Source: Certhia americana
Taxonomy: Eukaryota; Chordata; Aves; Passeriformes; Certhiidae
Assembly: GCA_018697195.1 (NCBI GenBank)
Contig: CM031857.1
Span: 65,348,774 to 65,412,773 of the forward strand
Direction of reading: 5' to 3'
Length of the DNA stretch: 64,000 bases
Shown here: positions 38,029-49,460 of the stretch, piece after piece
How positions within the stretch are numbered: the stretch's first letter is position 1
Layout: each line of letters begins with the position of its first letter
Position numbers and translations under genes: made by a program
Notes under the pieces: model-generated
Told to the model about the DNA's origin: nothing
Databases searched by the model: none
The model's input: only the letters and a program-made list of their open reading frames with translations

Positions 38029-38135
38029 GCCGCGTTTTGGGGACTGTCCCGGGGCTCCGTGCTCTTCTTGCGAGGCCGAGGCACCCAGTGACCCCCCCGC
38101 TCCTGCCCGGGCTGCTGTCGCAGGGCTTTGTCTCT
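38029..38135. promoter_or_regulatory. Small GC-rich islet upstream of CpG island
   Basis: An abrupt GC-rich patch of about 105 bases with roughly nine CpG dinucleotides stands in AT-rich surroundings, about 1.1 kb left of the main CpG island. On the minus strand a strong splice-donor-like AAG|GTGAGA lies just outside it (intron start 38,163). On the plus strand the patch ends with CTGCTGTCGCAG, which is acceptor-like. It could be part of an alternative promoter or a first exon. The frames across it (37,812-38,399) use non-ATG starts or low-complexity residues and are not supported as coding. Confidence 0.4.
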
Positions 38136-38808
38136 TTTCCTGTAGTCCTGTTTAAATTCTCACCTTGCTCTGCCCTTGTCATCAAGTCATTCAAGCACAA
38201 AGCAGGGAGCACGGGAGTGTTTACTCATTTCCCAAGTCCATTATCTCACACATTAATCACTGGTCTGGAACTTTTGGACAATGCTGAATCTGTTACCTTT
38301 TATTTTTATTTTTTTTTTCTTCTTTCTTGTGCTTTACTCTTGGGTCCGATAGTTCACCGGTTCCCAGCTGTACTTATACTGGATGACCTTTACATATGAT
38401 TATTTAGCTACTCTTCCTCCTGACTATTTTTTTTTTTTTTTCAAGACTTCAAAAATAAACAAGCGCATGAAGCCGGCAACAGTGTTTTTCATCTTTACAG
38501 TTGCAGTCGCTTGAAAAAAATACAAATATTACTGCTCCAAATCTTAAAATGCAACCTACTCCAAAATTCCACAAAGGACGCGCAAAGCTACGGGATTTAT
38601 CTGAGGAAAGGACTGGAGAGAGTTTGATTTTCTTTGGAGCAACTTAGGATTCTTTATGAGACTTGAAGGAGCACACAGTTTTTCTTTCTTTTTTTTCTTT
38701 TTAATTGTTAATGAAAGAAGCAGCGAAAAGTTATTTCTGAAGGCAGGAAGTTTGTTGCTGTAGAAATGCATCTTCTAAAATGGCATAAAGTTTATTTGCA
38801 GTAACGAT
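38136..38808. other. AT-rich spacer between GC-rich patches
   Basis: It contains T-rich runs, including T15 at 38,427-38,441. No gene is recognised. It may be transcribed if the neighbouring CpG island is a promoter, but nothing in the sequence shows this directly. Confidence 0.4.
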
Positions 38809-38826
38809 GGGGGGGGGGGGGGGGGG
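38809..38826 (+). repeat. G18 homopolymer
   Basis: Eighteen consecutive G are followed a few bases later by A10 (38,834-38,843 approximately). Such long poly(G) runs are rare, prone to quadruplex formation and often misassembled. The true length is uncertain. Confidence 0.9.
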
Positions 38827-39055
38827 AATATGGAAAAAAAAAAGGGAAGAAAGGTGTAAATCTGGACAGCTGGAGGCTCTTGAACTCCACTCGTTAAAAG
38901 ATTTGTTTGTGAAACACGCATTTTATTGCCTTGTCTGCACGTTATAATGAGGCACGGACAACTGCAACATTGCACTTAATGATCGCAGTTCCCGTTCCAG
39001 CCCGGTCATTGTCCTCCCGCAATTAACGCTTTCCCAGATCACCCAAGGCTACTTC

Positions 39056-39086
39056 GGGGGGCGGGAGGGGGGCGAAGAAAGGGGGG
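39056..39086 (+). other. Potential G-quadruplex
   Basis: Four G runs (G6 at 39,056-39,061, G3 at 39,063-39,065, G6 at 39,067-39,072, G6 at 39,081-39,086) are separated by 1, 1 and 8 bases. This is close to the classical quadruplex rule, with one slightly long loop. It lies immediately upstream of the CpG island, where quadruplexes are common. Confidence 0.6.
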
Positions 39087-39147
39087 AAAAAATTCTGAAA
39101 TTCACATAAATGAGCAATGTCAATAGTTTAGAAAGAGTTACTTAGGG

Positions 39148-39155
39148 AACAAAGG
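39148..39155 (+). promoter_or_regulatory. SOX/TCF-like site
   Basis: AACAAAGG matches the shared core of SOX and TCF/LEF factors. ACAATG SOX-type cores also occur nearby (about 39,205). They lie on the left shoulder of the CpG island. Individual short motifs are weak evidence. Confidence 0.25.
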
Positions 39156-39225
39156 GCCCTTATGAGGCACTAGTGAGAAGAAATGGGGAAAAAATGAGTC
39201 CTCACAATGTCGGCCTTTTCTCCCC

Positions 39226-39725
39226 GCGACTTGTTATCAAGCAGCCCGCGCGAGCCCCTGCGATCTGCATGAAAATGCGGTTCGTTCCATTCACTCATTT
39301 GCATTAATTTCTCCCATTATCTCTGCAAATGGCGGCGCGTCTCCCCGGCACAATGCGGCGGCACGGCGCGGCCTATCCCGGCTCCAGGTGCCCGCCGCCC
39401 CCCCGGCCCGGCCCGGCCCGGCTCCCGCCTCCGCCCGCGCCCTCCGCCTCGCCCCGGCCCCGCCGGCCCGGCCGCTCCTCCGCCATTGGATTTGCTGGCG
39501 GTGACAGCCCCGTCGCCGGCCCGAGAGGAGGGGGGCTCTTTTGAGCGGGCGTCTATCACGCTGCCATGGGAAAGCGAGAGGCGAATGATTCTCAGTGGCT
39601 CCCGATTTCCCGTATTTGTTCAGCATTAGGCCCACTTATCTCCGGGAGAAAAAGCAACATGTAGAGGGAAAGTGACAGGCAGAAACGCGCTCCCTCGCCC
39701 CTCCATTCTCCCCGCGCTCTGTATT
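39226..39725. promoter_or_regulatory. CpG island, probable promoter or first exon
   Basis: This is the only CpG island of the window. By hand count 39,241-39,540 holds about 39 CpG dinucleotides, with GC content far above the surroundings. It contains four tandem CCCGG units (39,402-39,421), an octamer ATTTGCAT followed by TAATTT (39,297-39,308), a YY1-like AAATGGCGGC (39,327-39,336) and an inverted CCAAT box (ATTGG at 39,485-39,489). YY1 and CCAAT elements with an octamer fit a TATA-less RNA polymerase II promoter. Transcription direction is unresolved: YY1 on the plus strand slightly favours rightward, while the donor-like site at 38,163 favours leftward. The 71-codon frame at 39,329-39,544, starting at the YY1 ATG, is Pro/Arg/Ala-rich and is probably GC-driven. 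The gene it serves is not recognised. Confidence 0.8.
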
Positions 39726-39960
39726 CAAACAAGGGGGCCCTATTACACTGAAAGCTCCGGATCAGCCTCACTCAATTATCGCCGCTAATCCTTATAGCTC
39801 TATAAAGTAAATATTTCATTACAATTTCAAATAAACAGTCACCCAATCTAATGAAGCAAGAACTCAAAGTGGCAATGTCATAGAACTTGTTACCGTCATC
39901 AAAGGAAAGGACACAGGCCTGTCTGCTAATAACGCTAAAAAAAGGGGTCCCGGGCAGATT
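39726..39960. promoter_or_regulatory. Candidate enhancer adjoining CpG island
   Basis: A unique, balanced-composition block follows the island directly. It carries an OTX/PITX-type TAATCC (39,786-39,791), a TATAAAG (39,801-39,807) running into a forkhead-like GTAAATA (39,807-39,813), and an AAAGGAAAGGAC ETS-like patch near 39,900. This is the texture of a highly conserved promoter-proximal element. TATAAAG could also serve as a TATA box, but its position outside the CpG core makes that uncertain. Confidence 0.4.
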
Positions 39961-42900
39961 CACAAGAGGCTTTTTTATATTATTATTATTATTCACTTGG
40001 ACCTTTTCCTCTTTCCAAGTATTCCTCAATCGTCAAAAATACCTTTGTTTTCTTACCAGTTACTGGGCTTGGTTCAGGTATTCACTGGGTCAAGATGAGG
40101 AACATTAAATGCCCACAAGCCTCGTTAAAATTTAGCATCCCTGACATTTTTCGAGACCAGCTTCGTACTTTGACTTTACACTCTTTTAATACAACTGTTA
40201 CTCTTTTAAGAAAAAGGAAGCTCATGAAGTCTCAAAACATCCCCACTTTGCTGTACTTTTTTCCCCTCTAATCTCAAACTCAGTATTTGTACTGGGTATT
40301 TATATGAGAAGATGTCAGCACTTTTATTATATTCCAAGACAGGCAGTGAAATACAACAGGACATTTTCTGCAGTGGTCCTTTCAAAACCTCAAACCTCTT
40401 CCAGTTCAGACATGACAAAGGTAACAACACACACTTTGCAGGTACATAGCAGCATTGCTATTCCCTGCTATTTTAGACAAGCTCATCATAAAAGCCCTTC
40501 TATAAATTTTTATTAACTTGGGTTATCTTTAAAGTAGACAAGCTTTTTTATCCACGATTTTTCCAACAGGAAGAACACTAAGTTTGTGTCTTGTGTCTCT
40601 TTTCAGAAATTTTTTTAAAGATGTCTTTCTCCTGCCCTCAATCTCCTAGAGGACTTTCCCATCCCCTCCTGCTTTCCTTCCCCCCTACCATTCAGCTGAG
40701 GAGGGGGATATTCTTTGTCATTCTTTCTTTTTCTGACACAAATGAAATGGGCTTTTCTTCTATCAGCTGTTCACAGAGGAGATATCCAGTGCCTCTCTGA
40801 GAAACACTAGAAATACTGCGATCTCAGAATAGAGCGCAGTAGGTCAGCACATAAAATTTAAACCCCCTAGAGTAAATATTCACTGAGCAGTCTCCTTAGG
40901 TCCTGCTCACATTCTCATGTCATCCACATGTCCCAACACCAGCCCAGGGTTTAATGCTAAAAATACCCTTACAAGGAACTAGTGTAGGCTCTGCGCAATC
41001 ATCTTACAAATTTAGCAAAACATTAGGAAATAGGAATCAAACTAGCATAATTTTTCCTCATAGATCATCAACTACAATCAACTGATACCAAAAAGCCCAC
41101 CAAAACTCCAGTTACAGTATTTCATAGACTGTGTTTTCAGGAGGCAAATTTTAAATCTTAAGTAAGTTTAGTAAATCAACTGGTTGAGAACTGTAATGAT
41201 AAAAAAGCAGTATTATCTCCCAGTAACGATCTAGGACACCTATGTAAACCAGTTATCTATGCACAAAACCAGTTGCAAGTGTGCAATTCTTAGGATAATG
41301 AAACAGCATATCCATCTAAAACTCTTAGAACTAAATAGTCACAGAAACGCTGACAGAATAGCACAATGAAAACGTATCTTTGGCCATAATGCCAGTAGAC
41401 ACCACGGTTGCATAAATACAGAAAAGAGAGCCACAAGTAAGAAATTACCATATGTATACAGACATCTTTCAAGCACACTTTAGCGCCTGTCATAAGGGGA
41501 CCTGATAAAATTAACTCGTACAGAGAAGGCTAACATAAAATCCTATACCAATTTATGCACTTAATACAGGATTTGAGTGTTATACTGGAAGGTCTTGAGA
41601 ACGTTCTTCTGCAAAGGAGTGAAGCTCACCCTCAATTAGTAGCTACCCATTACCCCAAATTACTGCCATTCAGATGTCAATCAGTAAGGATGCACTACAG
41701 GAATTAAAGGAAAGAAGTCATTTACCACAAGTATTCCCCCAAAGATTGTCATTGTCTTTATTTCTTCAGCTATTCTGTATACATTTTTATCCCTTCAAAA
41801 TTATTTTTCAGTTTTGATTTCCACTTCAATACCTAACTATGATTCAGAAATACACAGCATTTCAAATGGAAAAGAAAAAAATAATCAAAGCAAGTTTACT
41901 ATTTCACATCTGTAAATCACAAGATTTACAAGAAGAGCCTGATTTTAGTCCAGGCACAGTTCCCTCAACTCTTGCTAATCAATGGTGAAATAAATCTTGA
42001 ATGCTTTAAAGTGCTAAACATAATTTCCTTATCTTAAGTATGAATATTCAAGCATAATAGTATCTATTAGGTCAAGGCTAGGTGAAACGGCATTTTTAAT
42101 AGTTTCTTTGGGTTTTGACTCCTGACACATTGTTTCAAACCAATGCTGATCTTTCTGATAAAAGTAGAATTTTCACTGGAGAAATGCATTAGAGTTTGTA
42201 AATTGAAAGCAATATTTGCTCCAAAAATATGTGATAATGAGAAAGCCAGGAGTTCTGACTTGCCTTTTTCCTACCGCTGAATGAAAAGGCTATGCTAGGA
42301 AAATAAATAATGTATGACTTTTAACAAAATTAAAAGCTGGTCTATAGCACCTTCACTTCCAGGTAGAGCCTTTAATGAACTTTAGGTTATGGTACTATTC
42401 AAAATTTGTCTTTATATTATGTACTTGGATATACATAAAGGACTTTTAAAAATCTGTTCAAATTAACAAAACTAAGTTTGACTTAAAATTAAACAGGACT
42501 ATATTTACAAAGATATTCATTCTGTCATGAAATGCATTAGGATAAGCTTAGGATTGCCTGCACAGTTTTAAACTTCTTGAGTACAGAAAGCATATTCCTT
42601 AAATCTTCAAGCGTTCTTCCTTTCTGTAAATCAGTAAATCTGAAATGCTATTTTTGTTTGAAAAAGAATAAATAAATTATCAAACAGGATACACTGAGAA
42701 TCCAAAAAGGAGAAAAGATTTTGTAAGCATGACTACAAAACAAATCAGATTTCATTTTACATCTATTTTAATTTCACAGAGCAATAAATAGAGGGATGGA
42801 AGTGTCTGCCCATGTAGAAAAGAAAACAGATCAGAAAAATAGCTGCAAGAGAGACGGATCAACCCTGTTCCAGCCTGGATTGTGGGGAAAGTGAGGGGTA

Positions 42901-44444
42901 AAACTCCAACTGTAACCACAAAGTCTATGTGGTTGGACTTCAACTTCAACCTATCAACTTCATCTTATCCCCTTATTTTAAATTTGGCTACTCTTCTCCA
43001 AATGATGGCAACTTTTAAAAAAATTCAATAGATTTTAAAACTTACAGAGAAAAAACAACATAGATTATATTTTCAACTATAATAGTTTCTAATGCCATAC
43101 TCCATGTATTTATAGCCCTAATAGATGTACATACTTTGATGATTTAACATAGAAAACTGTCTACAAACATACATATGAAGAAACAAAACAGAATTTAAAT
43201 TATTAAGAAAAAAACCTGATGAAATATAACCATACTTTTAAACAATTTTTTTAAATTCCTTTTGAAATGTTGGGAAAAATCCAATTTTGTTTCATTTTCT
43301 CTTGTCTTAAACACAGATTTGACTGGTTACTGCACTGCTTTTGAAATTCTGATATGTGAAACCATATATGAGTGTAAATATCTCATCAAGGAATGCAAAG
43401 TGTTGCATTCTATAGCTAAGGGTAATCTCTGAAATATGTAATCAATACAACTTTTCATATGAATGTATATTTTCATACACCCTTTATTCTACTCTTAACT
43501 ATGTGTCTTTAGATAATATTCAGTTTGGTTATATCAAAGATATTGTTGTTGATAACTTAGCTTTGTGTTTGCAGATGAACAAAATTTGAAATAAACCATT
43601 CTGATACACAGAAGAAGTGACTTGAAGACATGGGTCTCCATGAAGTCGAATGGCAAAAAAGTTCTTAGATCGACAATCAGTTATTAGAAGGATGAGTGCT
43701 CGAATAAGGGTCTTCAGGTTTGGATCCTGGAACAGCACATAACCAACCAATACAGTCAAGCAGGTGGAAAAGAGATGGCACTTGATGTCTTAGAAACTGA
43801 AATTAAAATTGATTACACTTTTGAAAAATACTTGGCATAAAATATTGCAGTATGTAAGTAGCATTTTTCATCTCTTCGTGCAGCCATCTACACTTCTTCA
43901 GTACCTCCTTAAAACCTGAACCTCTCAGCACTGACCTGAGAACTTCTGAGTGAAGCTTCTCCAGAAAGCCCAATTCCCCCTGTTCCATCCAAACTTCCCC
44001 TTTTCCTACAAGAGGCAACTAGTACATTGCAAGCTCACACTCTCAGGACTAGATACAAGCAAGGTGATTAGTGAATGTGGACCTGGCAGCCAAAAGAAAG
44101 AAACTTAGGTGTTAGGAGTAACCAGGACCAAAAAGGCACAGAAAGCCTGCTGGTGCTGAAAGGAACTATTTCTTGGTATATTTAATCAGAAGACTTTTAT
44201 TACTACAACAGATATGACTTCATGCCAGTAGATGAGCAAGATGGTCAAGAAGGGCCTTCACCCTGATCTTAATTCTCCTAGGTGTGCTAAACCCAGATTA
44301 TTGAAAGCTGAAACTTCAAGCAGTTCAGTTTGTGCAGGGGAAGCACAGTAGAAACTAAAAGATAAGGACATCTTCTTCAAGTTATCTTCATCTTAAGGAT
44401 CTTTTTTTGACCAAAATCTCTGAAAGCTAGAGCTCATGGGTACA
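39961..44444. other. AT-rich unique sequence right of CpG island
   Basis: A short TTA/ATT run lies at about 39,974-39,992. A donor-like CTG|GTAAGA lies on the minus strand near 40,054. Two neighbouring minus-strand frames at 43,529-43,759 and 43,803-44,018 have no recognisable domain. No transposon was identified. Confidence 0.45.
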
Positions 44445-44585
44445 ATTTTCTTGATTCTAATTCGTAATTACATGCATGCTTTGTTTGCTTATTAATGCAA
44501 ACATTTGAGCTGTTTGAATTTATCTTCTGAGAAATACAACTGAAATTATTAAGGGTGATCTTAATTTTTAAACAAATGTTGTCCA
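44445..44585. promoter_or_regulatory. Candidate enhancer with inverted forkhead pair
   Basis: TGTTTGC (44,482-44,488) and its exact reverse complement GCAAACA (44,497-44,503) flank the eight-base spacer TTATTAAT. Both arms fit the forkhead RYAAAYA core and the spacer holds a homeodomain-type TTAAT. A TAATTA (44,465-44,470) and ATGCATGC precede it. The symmetrical arrangement suggests a composite binding site, but this is an inference from the sequence pattern alone. Confidence 0.38.
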
Positions 44586-47184
44586 ATTATAAGGAAGGAA
44601 TACCTCAAAATGTCTTTTGGTGATTTGTTTTCTAGAAATGTTTTCCTCTAAAACTTTCCTACCTGTGTTTACCTATAGCATAATTTTTAGGCTTTAAAAA
44701 ATCAGTATAGAATTAAGGTAAGCATAACATTTGGATAAGGTTGAAAGATGGTTAAAAGGATAAGATTTTAAATGCAAACAGAATAATAATTAATTGCTAA
44801 GGTGCTTTTGGGAAAAATCATACACTTGACCCAAGCTGAAGGCTGAAATATTAATCTGTTTCTGTGACAGAGATCAAGCTTCATAGTCGCTTTTTATCCT
44901 CCTCATAATAGAAGCAACAGTTGTAAACCATAATGTTATAGTTCAAACAATGCCCCCCCTAAGACTTCAAATTTATTATAGCATTCATCTCCAAGACAAA
45001 AGACCTGGTACAGGAAAAAAGCTCTTTTTAGCAAAAAAGCATGGTTGTTATTTATGGCTCAGATGCAAAGAATGAGTTTGGGGAATTTATCAGAGATGAA
45101 GGTATGAAATGTTTTAGCTTGTTCTTCTCTCTCTAATCCATAAACCATTTTCTCAGCCACCCAAGTGAATTCTAATGGAACAGGAGTGATGAAATAATAT
45201 TTTCCTAGCCCTTTAACACTTTGCCTACTGTGTGCATTGTGACTTGTTCAGGGAAAACACAGGAGCTTATAGTTACAAATCTTTTAAATCAGAAACTAAA
45301 ATGATCTTGTTAATAAATTATGTAAAATGGCCTTGTGGGAAGATTCAACATACCACCGAGTGCTTGTGCCCACTATCAAACCATATTCACTTGCAGCCGT
45401 TCTTACAAAGGACTTTTTTTTTATTAATCTTTCATTTGATAGTAACGTGAAATTCCTGTGGATGCCTTGGAGTCATCCAGTCAGCCCATAACTATCTAAT
45501 TTGCTCTGGGTAGCAGGAAGGAGAACAAAGGTTACTGATGAGTCCCTTAGTTTGCATGAGGCCATGTGACTTATACTCTCTGAGATGTAAGCAATGCCTT
45601 GCCTGGTTAGATTTTATGGAAAGCATACTGCTGTGGCAGAGATGTTGAAGATTGCTGCCCTCACCTCCCCATTGCCATGCTACCCTGTTATGCAGACTTC
45701 TTTACAGATAAAACTTGTACCTCCCTCTCAGTTACTGATGAGCCTGATGGCTTTGCAAGCCCCCGCTCACCAACATGCCATCCTGTTTACTCCTTCCTCA
45801 CAAGAAAGATTCAGGCAATGTTTGTCTAAAACCATGGAGCTGCCTTACTGGATATCCCTAAAGCTACACTATTGGTAGCACAATTTGGTCTTCTCCTCTT
45901 GAATATTTAAGTATTTAAGTACATCTCAGTTCTGAAGCTGTAGTCTCAGGTGGTTCAATGCTTCAGCTGCAGACCTTGAATCTAAGAAAGACTTGAGGGA
46001 TAAGTTTTCCGACAAGAGGTGTAAATAGCAGCTTGGCTTCAGGATTCCCTTAGTATTTGGCACAAAGTTAAGCGAATTTTTTTAACCATTTACATAGACA
46101 TAGAAGATAGGGGTCAGAGTACAAGGGTATGTGTCGTTTCATTTATGGAACAAGACAGGAATAGATCAAGTTCAACAAGACTTTGATTGGAAGCCATGTC
46201 TGACATTAGCCATTACTTGATTGTCATGCTGGTAAAATTTCAGCAGATCTAGCCTGCTGTCCCTTTAAATCTCCTTCCATATTACCCTTCTACAACATTT
46301 ACAGCAAACGACATATTACTTTTCTGTGACACATCGACTCCTCCATTTAATAATATATGCCTAATTATATTGCCAGGTCTTATCCTGCTGAAGTCAACTG
46401 GAGAGTTGCCAATGAATTTCCTGAATATAGAAACATATATATACACACAATGAAAGAAGATAAGGGAAATACATACTTTACAGATAAATTCTTTCTCCTC
46501 TAGCTCATTTTACATCATGTTTCAAAAGAAATGTACATTGACTTCAAAACAATGAAACAAAGCAATTCATAAGAAGAAACTGCAGCATAGCCAGAAGGAA
46601 AAAAATCCTATTTAACAAATAAAGTGAGCAGGAAGGAGATAATACATAATCAATCCCCAAACTCCTTTTTTTCTTTCTTTTTCGTGATGGAGTATGCATC
46701 TACCTTCCACTTACACTTATTTTTTGTCTTAGCCAAAAGATAATCAAGTTCTATGACTGTCTTTAGCTTTGCCATGACTCTCATTTATAAAAATATTTCC
46801 CTCTTTTTTTTCTGTGTGAAGGAGGCGACTATAGGAAAATTGCATAATTGCACATCCCCCCCTTATCCTTTTTTTTTTCCTAAGTGCAATATTATCCATT
46901 CTGTTTTAAGTTCACACTCCAAGCTGGGAGAACATGCAAGAGCAAGAAGTCTTGTATTCACTGAAGCATAAATTGTGCACCCACTGCACTGCAGATTTCT
47001 TTTTTCCCACAGATTTCTTTTTTTCCACTTCTCATCTAAGAAATGTAATCTAAAGAAAGCCATAACTTTTACAATCATCAAAGGCCCACCAATTATTTCT
47101 CTCCAACTTACACTTTCTATGGCCCTCCTCCAAACTGGGCAAGGGGCTGAAGGGGCAAAAAAAGGAGAAAGAGAGGGGGGAAGG
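44586..47184. other. Unique sequence, nothing recognised
   Basis: No gene or transposon recognised. The region at 45,460-45,900 is less AT-rich and holds a 94-codon frame (45,594-45,878) without domain features. A 9-base unit ATTTAAGTA is directly repeated near 45,903-45,921. Confidence 0.45.
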
Positions 47185-47530
47185 AAAGATATTTTAATCT
47201 GAGTCAATTACTAATCTGATTCACAGCACAGCCCCACAAACAATGGTAGTAAATAAAATTGAGCAAACAGCAAAGAAACGAGACTGGCATGGGCTGGCCA
47301 TTGCTCTTGGAAGTGTGCATGGAATTACTGCCCAGCCCTTCTGGCCTGGATGGATGCACAGTCTCCCCATGAGACTGGGACCTATTAAGCGTGAATCTGT
47401 GATGGAGCACAAGGCTTGCTACATCTCTGTTGTAAAAGCAGGCTGGACACTCTTTTCACATCTATTCATGCCAGAAACTCACAAAGCAAAATGCTTCCCT
47501 GATTTGTTGCAGGCTGCTTTCCTCTTCTGA
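47185..47530. promoter_or_regulatory. Candidate conserved non-coding element
   Basis: A balanced, non-repetitive block opens with an AP-1 site TGAGTCA (47,200-47,206) overlapping CAATTA, then ACAATGG and GTAAATAAAATTG near 47,238-47,262. Frames are open on both strands across it (95 codons on plus at 47,243-47,530, 63-68 codons on minus). Neither translation shows a domain, so I favour non-coding constraint or chance over a gene. Confidence 0.28.
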
Positions 47531-49397
47531 AGAGGAAAAAATGACAGCATAACCCCATCTTCAACAGAGGAAAAAAAGACTATAGTAACACAACATTTTT
47601 CTCTTAATAAATCATTTTTAATGACTTCCAATAAATCATCTTGTAATCACATTCCTTTACCACTTAAGCCAGTCAAAGTATACCTCTTACAGTTAAAATA
47701 TTAATATATTCACATTTCATGTAAAATTATAAAAGCTCATAAAGAGAGAAACTAACTGGAGAGAAATCAGTTTAATTCAGTTGAGAAAGCAAAGATTACT
47801 TTACAGAAAACTGTAAGTTTTTTAAGTTTTTCTAGCAGTTTGTAGTCTGCAAGTGCCATTTATATTTAAGACATCATTTCTGATCAGAATTTCACTATTC
47901 CATGTGCACATATACATGCTCCCTGGACACATTAATTTTCACATACATACATAAATGCAATATACATAAACCATACTCTTTTGTCAGTCTAGTAACATTC
48001 CAAGCACTTCTGAAGAAGCAGATTATGCAAAAAGACATGGTGAAATGAGGCATTTAACACTGTAACTTCCCATCACATGTTTTGCATTCCCGATGTCCTG
48101 CAGGAATTCTGAAGGTTTTGATGTTTTCTTTTTCTCTAGTTTCATCCTGGTGATTTCTGAACTACAATTTACATCTGCATCACACTACTTTGCCCTGACA
48201 CAGAAATGAAAGTTAATTAGTTTCTATGACAACCTGATGCATGAAAGGACCACAGGTTCTTTCACATTTGTAAATACATTCCAACTTAGTATTCAGGGTG
48301 CAGTGTGTATGAGCCTTAAGTACAAATAGCATGAGTTTGTTTTTAGTAAGGCAGAAAAAAGGACTTAAGTCAGATGACAAGATTCATTGGCGCATACATT
48401 CGTCAATGAACAGATGAGTCCTAATTTATTTCCCTCATCTTTAAAGAAGTCTTCAAACTTCTACTAGAAAAGAGTATTTAGATGTGAACTGGCATTCCCT
48501 CTAAAAGATTTGACAGAAACTAAGTCTAAACCAGATGCAGTTGTTTTAGTTTTGCAGGACAGCATTAGGCATTTTTATTGTAGAAGTACATACCTTTGAA
48601 AGTGTTTCAAGGTATGCCGTGTTACTCATATTCAAAAATCAGTGTGAAAAATGAGCTTAACCCAAGTCTTTGAGTTAATGCTGTGCTTTGACTCCTACAA
48701 TCACCTATGCTACTTTTTTCATAACAGCTCCCTAAAATAAAAATCCAAAAGCATATGCATTTCAAAACCTTCCTTCCTTTTTAAAAATGCCATCATGAAA
48801 TTTAAACTGTAGAGGTGTCGTGCTTTACTCACCCGTTTACTGCAACAGAGAATTGTTTGTTAACATACTGAATACTCAAGAGAGATCCTTGAGCACCAGA
48901 ACTTTACCATGACTGCAGCCAGGCCAACTGCTCATCAAGGAGAGGCCATAGGACAAGGACTAACACTTCTCACAGATTTTATTCTAGCAAGGAGACAACA
49001 TTGGGAAGGTGATTTAAGTAGTACAGTTATTTTCCCAACAAAACCAGGACCATATCCTTTCCTAGGCACAAACACAGGTCACATATGTTGAGTCTGTTGG
49101 GCAGAAGAAAATGATGTCCTGAAGATATTCAAGAGAAGAAAGTCTTAACACATCAGTGTCAGACAATCTGCCCCATATCCCCTTTATCATCACAAAGCAG
49201 TTGTATTATTTTTTGTTGCAATCATTACAAATATTTTCTAAATAATATGGGTAGCATGTCCTTGAAATCACACACCTAAGTACTATGACCAAACCAGTTT
49301 TTTCCTTCTATAACCAAAGAAGCAAAGGAGAAAAAGAAGGAAGTATACAAAGAGTGGATCATTACTATATTGTGATTTCTTTCAAAATAAGAAAAAC
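47531..49397. other. AT-rich unique sequence
   Basis: No recognised gene, RNA or transposon. Confidence 0.45.
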
Positions 49398-49460
49398 AGT
49401 GTCACAGAGCAAGGTAGAGCTGAAATACAAATACAGATATTCCTCCCTCCCAGTCCCCAG
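49398..49460 (-). mobile_element. Possible ancient MIR-like SINE remnant
   Basis: The plus strand reads 'gtcacagagcaaggtagagc' followed by 'cagatattcctccctcccag'. This recalls the antisense MIR/CORE-SINE phrase in which 'gtcacacagc...gcagagc' precedes 'cagatctcctgactcccag'. Only about 60 bases are comparable and they are diverged. A chance resemblance is possible. Confidence 0.35.

Noticed and set aside
38037..38399. 120-codon plus-strand frame beginning in the GC islet
   Set aside because: It opens with TTG, not ATG, and its second half is a T-run-encoded hydrophobic stretch. It is not credible as a eukaryotic coding sequence.
39329..39544. 71-codon frame starting at ATGGCGGCG in the CpG island
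   Set aside because: The ATG belongs to a YY1-like promoter motif. The Pro/Arg/Ala-rich translation follows from GC composition, and antisense frames of 80-114 codons are equally open.
43529..44018. Two neighbouring minus-strand frames (76 and 71 codons) that might be one broken gene
   Set aside because: Neither translation matches a family I know, and I found no repeat or retrocopy signature that would join them.
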